From Halalkalibacter alkalisediminis (lineage in GTDB: Bacteria > Bacillota > Bacilli > Bacillales > Bacillaceae_D): 45,387 bases of DNA. Numbering within the stretch: the stretch's first letter is position 1; each line of letters begins with the position of its first letter. Of the stretch, positions 34,912-43,623 are shown one piece after another. The stretch spans positions 1-45,387 of the forward strand of contig NZ_JAQQWT010000026.1 in assembly GCF_028610705.1 (NCBI RefSeq), read 5' to 3'. Below the pieces are notes generated by a model. The model was not told the DNA's origin and searched no databases. It worked only from the letters and a program-made list of their open reading frames with translations. Made by a program: the position numbers and the translations under genes.

Positions 34912-35976
34912 ATGAACTATCAAAAGATCTCTATCCCAGCCGTTAATCAAGAAATGAGACACAAAGTGAATCATTATATAAATACTCTAACAAAACCACG
35001 TGGCAGTTTAGGTAGATTAGAAGATTTAGCCATTGAATTGGCAGAAATGAAAAATAGTGCTTTTCCTAAAGTCACTCCTGCTGGAATTCTCGTTTTTGCT
35101 GCTGATCACGGAATTGTAGCGGAAGGGGTGTCGGCTTATCCACAAGCTGTTACGGAGCAAATGGTTCGAAACTTTTTAAATGGTGGGGCGGCTATTAATG
35201 TATTTAGTAAGCAAATAGGAGCTATGCTCAAAATTATCGACATCGGTGTTGCAGCAGAGATTGAGCATCAGGAGCTTGTTAATGAGAAAGTTCGATACGG
35301 TACTGCTAATTTTCTCCACGAAGATGCGATGAGCCGTGAAGAAGCAGAACAAGCGATTCATATTGGGTATGTGCAAGGAGTGAATATGATTCGTCAAGGA
35401 GCAGAATCCTTGATTGTTGGTGAAATGGGAATCGGGAATACAACAACAAGTAGTACGATATTAGCTGTGCTTAGCAATAAAAATATTAATTGTTTAATAG
35501 GTTATGGGACGGGGATTTCTTGTGAGCAGTTACTTCATAAGGAGAGAGTTATTGAACAAGCACTCATAAATAGAAAGCCTTCTTCTAGCGATCCGATTGA
35601 TATTTTAGCAAAAGTAGGGGGCTTAGAAATTGCTGGAATGGCTGGAGCGATGCTAGCTGCTGCGGAAAATAGAGTTCCGATTCTAGTTGATGGGTTTATT
35701 TGTACTACGGCTGCATTAATTGCAAAATTAATTTCAAAAAGGGTTAGCGATTATATCGTATTGACCCATCAATCGATAGAACCAGGACATGGAACGGCTA
35801 TTAATCTTTTGGGTAAAAATCCAATGATCGATCTAGGATTACGTTTAGGCGAAGGAACAGGAGCTGCAATTGCCTTTCCCATTATTCAATCAGCAACTTT
35901 AATGCTTAGCGAGATGGCAACTTTTACTTCAGCAGGTATTTCCGATAAAACGAAAGAGAGTGAGGTGAGAGTATGA
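34912..35976 (+). CDS. cobT: Nicotinate-nucleotide-DMB phosphoribosyltransferase CobT
   Basis: A 354-residue enzyme activating 5,6-dimethylbenzimidazole to alpha-ribazole phosphate for the lower ligand. Motifs: KPRGSLGRLEDLA, FAADHGIVAEGVSAYP, GEMGIGNTTTSS and EPGHG near the C-terminus. ATG 34912 has GGAAGG five bases upstream; the GTG at 34888 is in frame but lies before it. It is an addition relative to the B. megaterium operon as I recall it. It overlaps cobA by four bases. Confidence 0.9.
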   Translation: MNYQKISIPAVNQEMRHKVNHYINTLTKPRGSLGRLEDLAIELAEMKNSAFPKVTPAGILVFAADHGIVAEGVSAYPQAVTEQMVRNFLNGGAAINVFSKQIGAMLKIIDIGVAAEIEHQELVNEKVRYGTANFLHEDAMSREEAEQAIHIGYVQGVNMIRQGAESLIVGEMGIGNTTTSSTILAVLSNKNINCLIGYGTGISCEQLLHKERVIEQALINRKPSSSDPIDILAKVGGLEIAGMAGAMLAAAENRVPILVDGFICTTAALIAKLISKRVSDYIVLTHQSIEPGHGTAINLLGKNPMIDLGLRLGEGTGAAIAFPIIQSATLMLSEMATFTSAGISDKTKESEVRV

Positions 35977-36767
35977 CTAGAGAAGGAAAAGTTTTTCTTG
36001 TAGGTGCAGGACCAGGGGATCCGAAGTTAATTACAGTTTATGGACTCGAATGTATTCAGAAAGCTGATGTTATCGCCTATGATCGTTTAGTAAATAAAGA
36101 ACTCCTAAGTTATGCGAAGGAAGATGCCGAACTCATCTACTGTGGGAAAGCTCCTGGGAATCATACTCTTATTCAAGAAGAGATCAATCACTTACTAGTG
36201 ACAAAAGCTCGTCAAGGAAAAATCGTAACGAGACTAAAAGGTGGAGACCCTTGTGTGTTCGGTAGAGGAGGAGAGGAGGCGCAGGTGCTTTCAAACGCAC
36301 AGATTACGTATGAAATGGTTCCTGGTATTACATCTGGAATTGCCGCTCCTGCCTATGCGGGAATTCCAGTCACACACCGGGACTATGCTACATCCTTTAC
36401 GATGATCACTGGGACTGGACGTGCGGACAACGGGACTGATGAGATTAAATGGGATGCAATTGCAAGGGGGAGCGACACTCTAGCTTTTTACATGGGAACA
36501 CGTAATTTAGCTTATATTTGTAATCAGCTGATCCTACATGGGAAAGACTCTAGCACTCTAGTAGCGGTCATTCAGGAGGGGACAACTGAACATCAGAAAA
36601 CGGTGATCGGTACACTCGAAACGATAGAGGGTATTGTCTCAGAAGCTGGGATTAAACATCCGGCAATGATTGTCGTTGGGAATGTTGTGCAGTTAAGGGA
36701 GAAGTTAAACTGGTTTAAAGAAAAAGGAGAGAATGCAGATGAGCGTAATAGAGTTACTACATTCTAG
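35973..36767 (+). CDS. cobA: Uroporphyrinogen-III C-methyltransferase CobA
   Basis: A 264-residue SUMT that makes precorrin-2 from uroporphyrinogen III, the entry step to the corrin route. VFLVGAGPGDPKLIT, YDRLV, RLKGGDPCVFGRGGEE, VPGITSGIAAPAYAGIPVTHRDYA and MGTRNL are all diagnostic. It is the single-domain form (no CysG-type ferrochelatase part). GTGAGGTGAGAG precedes the start. It overlaps the nitroreductase gene by 29 bases. Confidence 0.94.
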   Translation: MTREGKVFLVGAGPGDPKLITVYGLECIQKADVIAYDRLVNKELLSYAKEDAELIYCGKAPGNHTLIQEEINHLLVTKARQGKIVTRLKGGDPCVFGRGGEEAQVLSNAQITYEMVPGITSGIAAPAYAGIPVTHRDYATSFTMITGTGRADNGTDEIKWDAIARGSDTLAFYMGTRNLAYICNQLILHGKDSSTLVAVIQEGTTEHQKTVIGTLETIEGIVSEAGIKHPAMIVVGNVVQLREKLNWFKEKGENADERNRVTTF

Positions 36768-37305
36768 AAGGGCAATTCGAAACTACGAACCTCGTGAGGT
36801 AGAAAGAGAGAAAATTGAGCAACTACTAAGTGCGGCTACTCTTGCTCCAAATGACCGGTTACGAGAGCCGTGGAGCTTTTTTGTTATTCAAGGAGAAGCA
36901 AAGCAAAGATATGAGCGCATTGCTTTTGACTTTTTACAGGAGCGTTTCCCTACGAAACCGAAACTAATTGAAAGTTCCATTGAAGTGGTAAAAAATACTC
37001 CTGTCATTATTATGGTAACGGCTGATATTGCTTCAAATGAAGCAGATACAAAAGATAATGAATATGCGGTTTGCTGTGCCATTCATTCTATGTGGTTAGC
37101 TGCTTGTGAGTTGGAGCTTGGATTTGTTTGGAGAACAAGAGGTGTCGGTCTTGTGCATGATCAACGGTCTTATGAGTTTATTGGATCACCTGAAGAGAAA
37201 AAGGTGGTTGGTACGATCTTTTTAGGTTATCCAATCCCGGAGGAATTAGAAGGAAGTCAGACAAAAAAACGGACTTCTTATGAAGAGAAAACGGTTTGGC
37301 TTTAA
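36739..37305 (+). CDS. Nitroreductase family protein (possible CbiY)
   Basis: A 188-residue flavin-dependent nitroreductase-fold protein: SRRAIRNYEPREV at the N-terminus, APNDRLREPWSFFVIQG flavin loop, and VVGTIFLGYP near the end. Its operon place after cobA matches cbiY of B. megaterium, but I assign that by position only. It is clearly different from the following BluB (shorter, different active-site loop). A cobalt reductase or flavin-supplying role is possible. ATG 36739 is nine bases from GGAG; the ATG at 36733 is too close. Confidence 0.75.
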   Translation: MSVIELLHSRRAIRNYEPREVEREKIEQLLSAATLAPNDRLREPWSFFVIQGEAKQRYERIAFDFLQERFPTKPKLIESSIEVVKNTPVIIMVTADIASNEADTKDNEYAVCCAIHSMWLAACELELGFVWRTRGVGLVHDQRSYEFIGSPEEKKVVGTIFLGYPIPEELEGSQTKKRTSYEEKTVWL

Positions 37306-37418
37306 ACGTTAGAGAAAGAACAATCATGTTGTAAAACGAAAGAAATGTTTTGAGCGAAGTTAACCTTTTAATAGCAAGTGAAGCTGTGGTCTACTATAAG
37401 TTTTTTGGAGGAATAACG

Positions 37419-38081
37419 ATGTTTACACAAGAAGAAAAGGATGCTTTTTACAAAGTGTTGTATAAAAGGCGAGATATCAGAACATTTCTAGAAGATCCGA
37501 TTCCAGATCAAGCCCTTCAAAACATTCTTCAAGCGGCCCATCATGCACCATCAGTTGGATTTATGCAACCTTGGAGTTTTATTATCGTCGATTCAACCGA
37601 ACTTAAAGAACGTTTAGCTTGGGCAGCTGATAAGGAAAGACGAGCACTTGCCATTCATTACGAGAATGATGCGGAGAAGGAAGGGCACTTTTTGCAACTT
37701 AAAATTGAAGGGATAAAGGAATCACCTTTAACGATCTGCGTGACTTGTGACCCAACAAGAGGTGGTTCGCATGTCTTAGGGAGAAATTCGATTCCAGAAA
37801 CCGATCTTCTATCAACTGCTTGTGCCATACAGAACATGTGGTTGGCGGCTTGTGCGGAGGGATTAGCACTTGGCTGGGTTAGTTTTTATAAAAAGCAGGA
37901 TGTTCGTGACATACTGGAGATTCCTCCCCATGTTGAGCCAGTAGCTCTACTTACCATTGGCTACACGGAAGATTATCCTGATAAACCCATTTTAGAAACA
38001 TCTAATTGGGAGAAACGAAGAAACTTAGAGAATCTCTTGTATGAAAATACATGGGGTAAACAGTTGAAAAGTAAAGAATAA
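37419..38081 (+). CDS. bluB: 5,6-dimethylbenzimidazole synthase BluB
   Basis: A 220-residue nitroreductase-fold enzyme that cleaves reduced FMN with oxygen to make DMB. RRDIRTFLEDPIPD, APSVGFMQPWSFII, GRNSIPETDLLSTACAIQNMWLAACAEGLALGWVSF and GYTEDYPDKP are typical BluB stretches. The ATG at 37419 has TTGGAGGAA upstream; the earlier start at 37350 would add 23 residues without a ribosome site. Presence of an oxygen-requiring enzyme shows that the organism makes cobalamin in air despite its anaerobic-type ring pathway. Confidence 0.92.
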   Translation: MFTQEEKDAFYKVLYKRRDIRTFLEDPIPDQALQNILQAAHHAPSVGFMQPWSFIIVDSTELKERLAWAADKERRALAIHYENDAEKEGHFLQLKIEGIKESPLTICVTCDPTRGGSHVLGRNSIPETDLLSTACAIQNMWLAACAEGLALGWVSFYKKQDVRDILEIPPHVEPVALLTIGYTEDYPDKPILETSNWEKRRNLENLLYENTWGKQLKSKE

Positions 38082-38101
38082 CTATTTTTTGGGGGTTCTA
38101 C

Positions 38102-39634
38102 ATGCAAAAAAGAAATAAACCATTTACAGCCATGATCGTCATTTTCGTTCTGCTATTGGCGGCATGCGGGGTATCGGATGCTTCACATAACGAAGCTGGA
38201 AAAGATACATTGGAGGTGGCGTTCCCTTGGAGTCCACCAGGCCTTGATCCACATCATTCGGGTAGAAACAGTTGGGACGTTATGCGTTCAGGTGCGGGTG
38301 AAACGTTGATTAAACTAGATGAAACCTTACAACCAACACCTTGGCTTGCACAGGATTGGCAACAAGAGGATGAAAATACATGGATTTTTAATCTTCAAGA
38401 GAACGTTTTGTTTCACAATGGGAGTGAAATGGATGCTACAAGTGTAAAAGATTCACTGGAAAGATCTATTGAGATGAATCCACGTGCAAATGATTTACTG
38501 TTGATCGAAACCATTGAAGTAATAGATGAACATGAGTTAAAAATCAAGACAGCACAGCTTAATTCAGCTTTAATTTCTCACCTAGCAGATCCCTCCTTTA
38601 TTATCGTTGACGTCACGACAATTGATGAAGAAAAGAACTATCCTGATCTCACGGGTGCATTTTCATTTAAAGAATTTATAAAAGATGAATCGTTAACAGT
38701 GGAACGCTTTGACGACTATTGGGGGGAGCTCGCTTTATTATCTGAGGTAACATTTAAATTTATATCAGACGGGAATACGAGATTAATGTCCCTTCAATCA
38801 GGAGATGCAGACATTGCGATCGATATCCCGATAGATGGGATTTCCTTAATTGAACAAAGTTCACAGTTAGAAATAGAGACAGCCCCTTCTTTAAGAACTC
38901 ATCTTGTTCTTTATAATATGAATTCTCCCCGTTTTGAGAAAGTTGATTTCAGAAGGATGATCGACCAAGCTATTCCTCGTACAGATATTGTTACCTCCAT
39001 TATGAAAGGATATGGCACGGAGTCTAATAGTGCATTTTCGGATGTTCTCCCATTCGGTAAGATCGAGAATACGGAACCAATACTATCTGTGGAGTCGATC
39101 ATGACTCAAGACGGTTGGGAGAAAAATGAACAGGGTGTTTGGGCAAAGGAAGGATTAGTATTTGAAGTGGACATGTTAACGTTTCCGCAAAGACCAGAGC
39201 TTTCCGTGATGGCAGAAATTATTCAAGGTGAACTGGCACAAGAAGGAATCAAGGTGAATATTCGCCAAGTTGAAAGTATTGATGATGCGTTAGCAAAAGA
39301 TGATTGGGATGTTTCGATGTACAGTATGTTAACGGCACATACGGGTGATCCTCAGTATTTTTTGAATGTTTTTTATCGAGAGAACAGCTCATCAAATGTT
39401 AGCAACTATGTATCAAAACCATTAGAAGGTGTTATTGACCAATTAAATGAAACAACGGAGGCTGATAAACGGAATGAACTAGCAATAGAGGCACAAATAA
39501 TCATTCAAGATGAGGTTCCTCAATCATTTGTCGTTCATCCTGATACAATCTTTGGTTTGAATAAGAATGTTGAAGGGTTTACAGCCCATCCAATTGAGTA
39601 TTATTACATTCATCCACAAATTACTATTAAGTAG
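38102..39634 (+). CDS. nikA: Nik/Opp-type metal (cobalt?) substrate-binding lipoprotein
   Basis: A 510-residue extracellular solute-binding protein of family 5. A signal peptide ends in lipobox LLLAAC (Cys22). WSPPGLDPHHSGRNSWDVMRSGAGETL is typical of NikA/CntA-type nickel or metallophore binders rather than peptide binders. It heads a five-gene ABC importer (binding protein, two permeases, two ATPases) between bluB and the adenosyltransferase gene. Being in the B12 operon, cobalt uptake is the most likely role; nickel or a metallophore complex are alternatives. Confidence 0.82.
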   Translation: MQKRNKPFTAMIVIFVLLLAACGVSDASHNEAGKDTLEVAFPWSPPGLDPHHSGRNSWDVMRSGAGETLIKLDETLQPTPWLAQDWQQEDENTWIFNLQENVLFHNGSEMDATSVKDSLERSIEMNPRANDLLLIETIEVIDEHELKIKTAQLNSALISHLADPSFIIVDVTTIDEEKNYPDLTGAFSFKEFIKDESLTVERFDDYWGELALLSEVTFKFISDGNTRLMSLQSGDADIAIDIPIDGISLIEQSSQLEIETAPSLRTHLVLYNMNSPRFEKVDFRRMIDQAIPRTDIVTSIMKGYGTESNSAFSDVLPFGKIENTEPILSVESIMTQDGWEKNEQGVWAKEGLVFEVDMLTFPQRPELSVMAEIIQGELAQEGIKVNIRQVESIDDALAKDDWDVSMYSMLTAHTGDPQYFLNVFYRENSSSNVSNYVSKPLEGVIDQLNETTEADKRNELAIEAQIIIQDEVPQSFVVHPDTIFGLNKNVEGFTAHPIEYYYIHPQITIK

Positions 39635-39650
39635 TTGAGAGGAACATACG

Positions 39651-40583
39651 ATGATTCGTTTTTGTGTAGAACGTATTTTTCACTTAATCTTTATCGTTTT
39701 CTGTCTTTCAACGCTCACATTCATTCTTTTAAGAGTTTCACCTGGTGATCCAGCTTATATCATGCTAACGACTCATGGTGTGCCTGCTTCACAGGAGGTT
39801 CTTACATCCTTGCGTGAGGAACTTGGGTTAACCGATTCATTATGGAGTCAATACGGACAGTGGTTAAAAAGTGTTGTGTCATGGCAATGGGGAAATTCGT
39901 ATATTTCGAAAGAGCCTGTTTTAGAGGAACTAGTGAAAAGATTACCTGCAACGATCGAATTGGCAGTAGCAGGTTTGTTTGTAATGACCTCTATTACATT
40001 ATTAATAGGAATTTCCACTGCCGTTTGGTCTAATGGCTGGCTTAACCAAATGAGCAAGTTTCTTGCCCTTCTCGGATCGGCTGTACCTAGCTTTTGGCTT
40101 GGGTTTCTTTTGATTTATTTCTTCTCCGTTCAGTATGGCGCACTTCCAACGACTGGTCGAGGGAGCTGGCATCATCTTGTCTTGCCAGCACTTACTCTCG
40201 GAATCGGAATGGGTACGGTATATGCTCGTGTGCTACGAACGAATATGCTTGAATTATTGAATCAAAACTTTGTAAAAGCAGCAAAAGCAAGGGGTTTTTC
40301 AACCAGGCGTATTTTGCTTTTTCACTTATTGCAGCATGCGTTTCTTCCGATTCTAACGATGCTTGGGACAAGCTTTGCCTTCATGTTAGGTGGGAGTATT
40401 ATTGTAGAAACCATTTTTTCTTGGCCTGGATTAGGAAGATACATTATTCAAGCGATTTTGCAGCGAGATTATCCTGTGATTCAAGGGTATATCATATTTG
40501 CTTCTATCTTATTTATAACGATTCATTTTCTCGTTGATCTCATTTATGGCTGGTTAGATCCACGATTAAGAATAACGGACTGA
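39651..40583 (+). CDS. nikB: Metal ABC transporter permease NikB-like
   Basis: A 310-residue permease of the DppB/NikB type with six hydrophobic segments. The N-terminal segment is followed by LRVSPGDPAYIML and ELGLTDSLWSQYGQWL, and the cytoplasmic EAA-like loop includes VKAAKARGFSTRRILLFHLLQHA. FSWPGLGRYI and DLIYGWLDPRLRI are at the C-terminus. It forms the membrane pore with the next gene's product. GAGAGGAAC precedes the ATG. Confidence 0.87.
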   Translation: MIRFCVERIFHLIFIVFCLSTLTFILLRVSPGDPAYIMLTTHGVPASQEVLTSLREELGLTDSLWSQYGQWLKSVVSWQWGNSYISKEPVLEELVKRLPATIELAVAGLFVMTSITLLIGISTAVWSNGWLNQMSKFLALLGSAVPSFWLGFLLIYFFSVQYGALPTTGRGSWHHLVLPALTLGIGMGTVYARVLRTNMLELLNQNFVKAAKARGFSTRRILLFHLLQHAFLPILTMLGTSFAFMLGGSIIVETIFSWPGLGRYIIQAILQRDYPVIQGYIIFASILFITIHFLVDLIYGWLDPRLRITD

Positions 40584-40595
40584 TGGAGTTGATCA

Positions 40596-41414
40596 ATGTT
40601 GAAAATCATCCCAATAAATTTAGGTATTGCAAACGGGATTGGGATTATCCTGCTTATGTTATTAATTCTTGTTGGTCTTTTTGCACCATGGTTATCTCCT
40701 CATGATCCCTTAGCCATTAATGTAGCAAATAGACTACATTCACCTAATTGGGATTACCCGTTTGGAACAGATCATGTAGGCCGCTGTATTTTATCAAGAA
40801 TGATGTACGGCATACGAACGACTGTTACAACAGCCTTTCTAATCATGGTTTTTACTTTGATTATTAGTATCCCAATCGGTCTTATCACGGGCTATATCCG
40901 CGGGCGCTCGGATCATTTGATTATGCGTATGGTAGATGGGACTCTTGCCTTACCTGACATTATCCTTACGATCGCTATTGTTGGTATTTTAGGTCCTGGT
41001 TTTTTACATATGATTGTTGCGATCGTAGTAGTTCGCTGGGCAAACTATGTTCGTTTTATTCGGAGCCTTGTGTTAAAAATAGGAAACGAAGATTTTATTC
41101 GAACAGCTAGAATCTCAGGGAATTCACATCTGAAAATTCTAAAACATTATATTCTACCTTTTATTCTTTCTCCAATTATCATTTTCGGGGCACTAGATAT
41201 GGGGAGAATTGTCCTTTTAATTGCCGGGCTATCCTTTTTAGGACTTGGAGCTCAACCTCCTACGCCTGAATGGGGAGTCATGTTGAATGATGCTACAGCG
41301 TATTTTCAAATTGCACCACATGTAATGATTTTTCCTGGTCTTGCGATCATGCTTTTTGTTTTAGGATGTCAACTTATTAGTGAACGGGGGAAAACAAATG
41401 ACACATGGGTCTAG
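40596..41414 (+). CDS. nikC: Metal ABC transporter permease NikC-like
   Basis: A 272-residue DppC/NikC-type permease with about six membrane segments. APWLSPHDPLAINVANRL and FGTDHVGRCILSRMMYGIRTT near the N-terminus, FIRTARISGNSHLKILKHYILP as the ATPase-contact loop, and LGLGAQPPTPEWGVMLNDA near the end are characteristic. The last codons overlap the start of the first ATPase gene by 17 bases. Confidence 0.87.
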   Translation: MLKIIPINLGIANGIGIILLMLLILVGLFAPWLSPHDPLAINVANRLHSPNWDYPFGTDHVGRCILSRMMYGIRTTVTTAFLIMVFTLIISIPIGLITGYIRGRSDHLIMRMVDGTLALPDIILTIAIVGILGPGFLHMIVAIVVVRWANYVRFIRSLVLKIGNEDFIRTARISGNSHLKILKHYILPFILSPIIIFGALDMGRIVLLIAGLSFLGLGAQPPTPEWGVMLNDATAYFQIAPHVMIFPGLAIMLFVLGCQLISERGKTNDTWV

Positions 41415-42168
41415 TACGAGTTTCATGGTAAAAAGAACGCCGTTATTGAGTATAGAACAACTGGAACTATCTTATTATGAGCCTAAAAAGATCGTTCCAG
41501 TTGTTCAGAATGTATCGTTTCAATTGTATCCAGGTGAAACCGTTGCACTTGTTGGCCCAAGTGGTTGTGGGAAAAGTATAACTGCGCAAGCAATTGTAGG
41601 ATTATTAGAACCAGGGTTTAAAGTGACAAATGGCTCCATTATTTATAAAAACGAAAATGTTAGTAAGTTTACGAACAAGCAATTGCAGAAACTCCGTCGT
41701 GATGAGATCTCCTTATTGATTCAGCATTCATTAAATGGATTAAACCCAATCCGTACTGTTAAAAAACAGATGATTGAAACGCTTAAGTATCAAAAAAGGT
41801 GGAAGAAGAAAGAGATGGAACCTTATTTACATTCCCTTTTACAGCAAATAGGATTTACGGATCCAGATTATATCCTAGCTTCTTATCCATTTGAATTAAG
41901 TGGGGGAATGCGGCAGAGGGTTTTGCTAGCAATGATGATAAGTTTGCGTCCTAAACTCTTAATTGCTGATGAACCGACCACTGCTCTTGATGTCATTAAT
42001 CGAGATAAAGTTTTGAATTTGCTTAAAATGGTACAACGGGATTATAACCTGACCGTTTTACTCATTTCCCATGATAAACAAAGTGTGAAACACACTGCCG
42101 ATCGTGTGGTGCAAATGGGCTTAGGGGGGATTGTCAGTGAGTCTACTGCAACTTTGCAATGTTTCTAA
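41398..42168 (+). CDS. nikD: Metal ABC transporter ATPase NikD-like
   Basis: A 256-residue ATPase with Walker A GPSGCGKS (about 50-57), signature LSGGMRQRVLLA, Walker B LLIADEPTTALD and switch His in LLISHD. The start is ATG 41398, eight bases after the GGGGG ribosome site; the GTG at 41380 lies before that site. The C-terminus is short, without the long Opp-type extension. It overlaps the next ATPase by 32 bases. Confidence 0.86.
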   Translation: MTHGSSTSFMVKRTPLLSIEQLELSYYEPKKIVPVVQNVSFQLYPGETVALVGPSGCGKSITAQAIVGLLEPGFKVTNGSIIYKNENVSKFTNKQLQKLRRDEISLLIQHSLNGLNPIRTVKKQMIETLKYQKRWKKKEMEPYLHSLLQQIGFTDPDYILASYPFELSGGMRQRVLLAMMISLRPKLLIADEPTTALDVINRDKVLNLLKMVQRDYNLTVLLISHDKQSVKHTADRVVQMGLGGIVSESTATLQCF

Positions 42169-42967
42169 GGAATACCATGTTAAAAGCAATAAGAGGAGTT
42201 TATTAAAACCCGCTCCAACATTTAAAGCTATTAAACAAATCAACTTGTCACTAGAAAAAGGGGAGTGTGTCGGTCTCGTTGGAGAGAGTGGAAGTGGAAA
42301 AAGTACGTTAGCTAAATTAATTATGAAACTAGAACCGATCACATCTGGTGAAATTTTTCTAGAATCACAAGCAACAAGTGGTAGACAGCTTAATGATTTA
42401 GCGCTTTATAAGCGGGTTCAATTAGTATTACAAGACTCCTCCACGGCCTTACATCCTAAAATGAGCGTAAAAGAAAGTTTATTGGAGCCGATAAAGAACT
42501 TTTTTCCAAGTGAAAAAGAAAAATGGGGAGAGATGTTAACTAGAGTAGTAGAATTAGTAGACCTAGATGTCGCATACCTAACAAGATTTCCTCATCAATT
42601 AAGTGGAGGTCAAAAACAACGGGTTTGTATTGCGAAAGCATTAGCGGTTCAACCAGAAGTGATTATCTTTGATGAATCAATTGCTAGTTTAGACTATGAT
42701 TCTCAAGCATCCATGATAAAAATGTTAAAATCAATTCAAGAAAAAGAACAACTATCTTATCTATTTATTACTCACGATCTTCAATCAAGTAGAGAATTGT
42801 GTAACCGGATAGCTGTTATGTATGAGGGTGAAATAGTGGAAGTGTTTGCACAATGGGATGTCAACCAACTAAAACATCCTTATACACTTTCTTTAGTAGA
42901 AACACTGAATATGAAAGTAACAAAAGAAATACTTAATAAAGATTTAATGGGAGGTCAACATGAGTAA
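42137..42967 (+). CDS. nikE: Metal ABC transporter ATPase NikE-like
   Basis: A 276-residue second ATPase with Walker A GESGSGKST, signature LSGGQKQRVCIA, Walker B VIIFDESIASLD and switch LFITHD. The Walker B stretch has ES in place of the usual EP. GTG 42137 is the likely start, seven bases after a GGGGGG ribosome site inside nikD; a TTG at 42131 is too close. The C-terminus KHPYTLSLVETL is typical for the family. Its stop overlaps the adenosyltransferase gene. Confidence 0.85.
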   Translation: MSLLQLCNVSKEYHVKSNKRSLLKPAPTFKAIKQINLSLEKGECVGLVGESGSGKSTLAKLIMKLEPITSGEIFLESQATSGRQLNDLALYKRVQLVLQDSSTALHPKMSVKESLLEPIKNFFPSEKEKWGEMLTRVVELVDLDVAYLTRFPHQLSGGQKQRVCIAKALAVQPEVIIFDESIASLDYDSQASMIKMLKSIQEKEQLSYLFITHDLQSSRELCNRIAVMYEGEIVEVFAQWDVNQLKHPYTLSLVETLNMKVTKEILNKDLMGGQHE

Positions 42968-43511
42968 AGAGAAACTAATTAGACGAGGGTTAACGCTTGT
43001 TTACACAGGAGATGGAAAAGGAAAAACGACGGCTTCTTTGGGACTAGCTCTTCGAGGAGTTGGTAGAGGCCTCAAGGTTAAAATCTATCAATTTATAAAA
43101 TCTCCGGAGCGGACATATGGAGAGCAAATTGCCTTACGAAAGCTAGGAGTTGAGATGGTTCAGCTAGGGATTGGATTTACTTGGACCAAAACACCTGAGG
43201 AACATAGGGAAGCGTTAAGAAAAGCTTGGCCTATTGCGAAAGAAGCTGTTATGAGTGGCGAGTACGATTTAGTTATTTTAGATGAATTAAATAATGCCTT
43301 GGCTATTGAAAAATTTCCAATTGAGGATGTGTTACCATTAGATGAGGTGATTGATTTGCTAAAGAATAAGCCTTCACATGTTCATCTTGTCATTACAGGA
43401 AGAAATGCCAAAAAAGAAATTACTGATTTAGCGGATCTCGTTTCGATTATTGAACCAGAGAAGCATTATTATAATGAAGGTATACAAGCGGTTAAAGGAA
43501 TAGAATTTTAA
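42960..43511 (+). CDS. cobO: Cob(I)yrinic acid a,c-diamide adenosyltransferase (CobO/BtuR)
   Basis: A 183-residue CobA/CobO/BtuR-type enzyme that adds the 5'-deoxyadenosyl group to cobalt. The P-loop GDGKGKTTASLGLALRG (about 18-34) and LVILDELNNAL are the family's defining elements. The ATG overlaps the nikE stop by eight bases and has GGGAGGTC upstream. It is the BtuR-class of the three unrelated adenosyltransferase families. Confidence 0.92.
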   Translation: MSKEKLIRRGLTLVYTGDGKGKTTASLGLALRGVGRGLKVKIYQFIKSPERTYGEQIALRKLGVEMVQLGIGFTWTKTPEEHREALRKAWPIAKEAVMSGEYDLVILDELNNALAIEKFPIEDVLPLDEVIDLLKNKPSHVHLVITGRNAKKEITDLADLVSIIEPEKHYYNEGIQAVKGIEF

Positions 43512-43623
43512 CGATTAATAGGTATATACAATTCTCTTAGTAGGCTCTTAGAGTGGTAGAGCATTTACCTATTTAAACAAATTTTAGCTTCTTTGTTAAG
43601 GAAGCCGTTTGGAGTGAAAGTCA

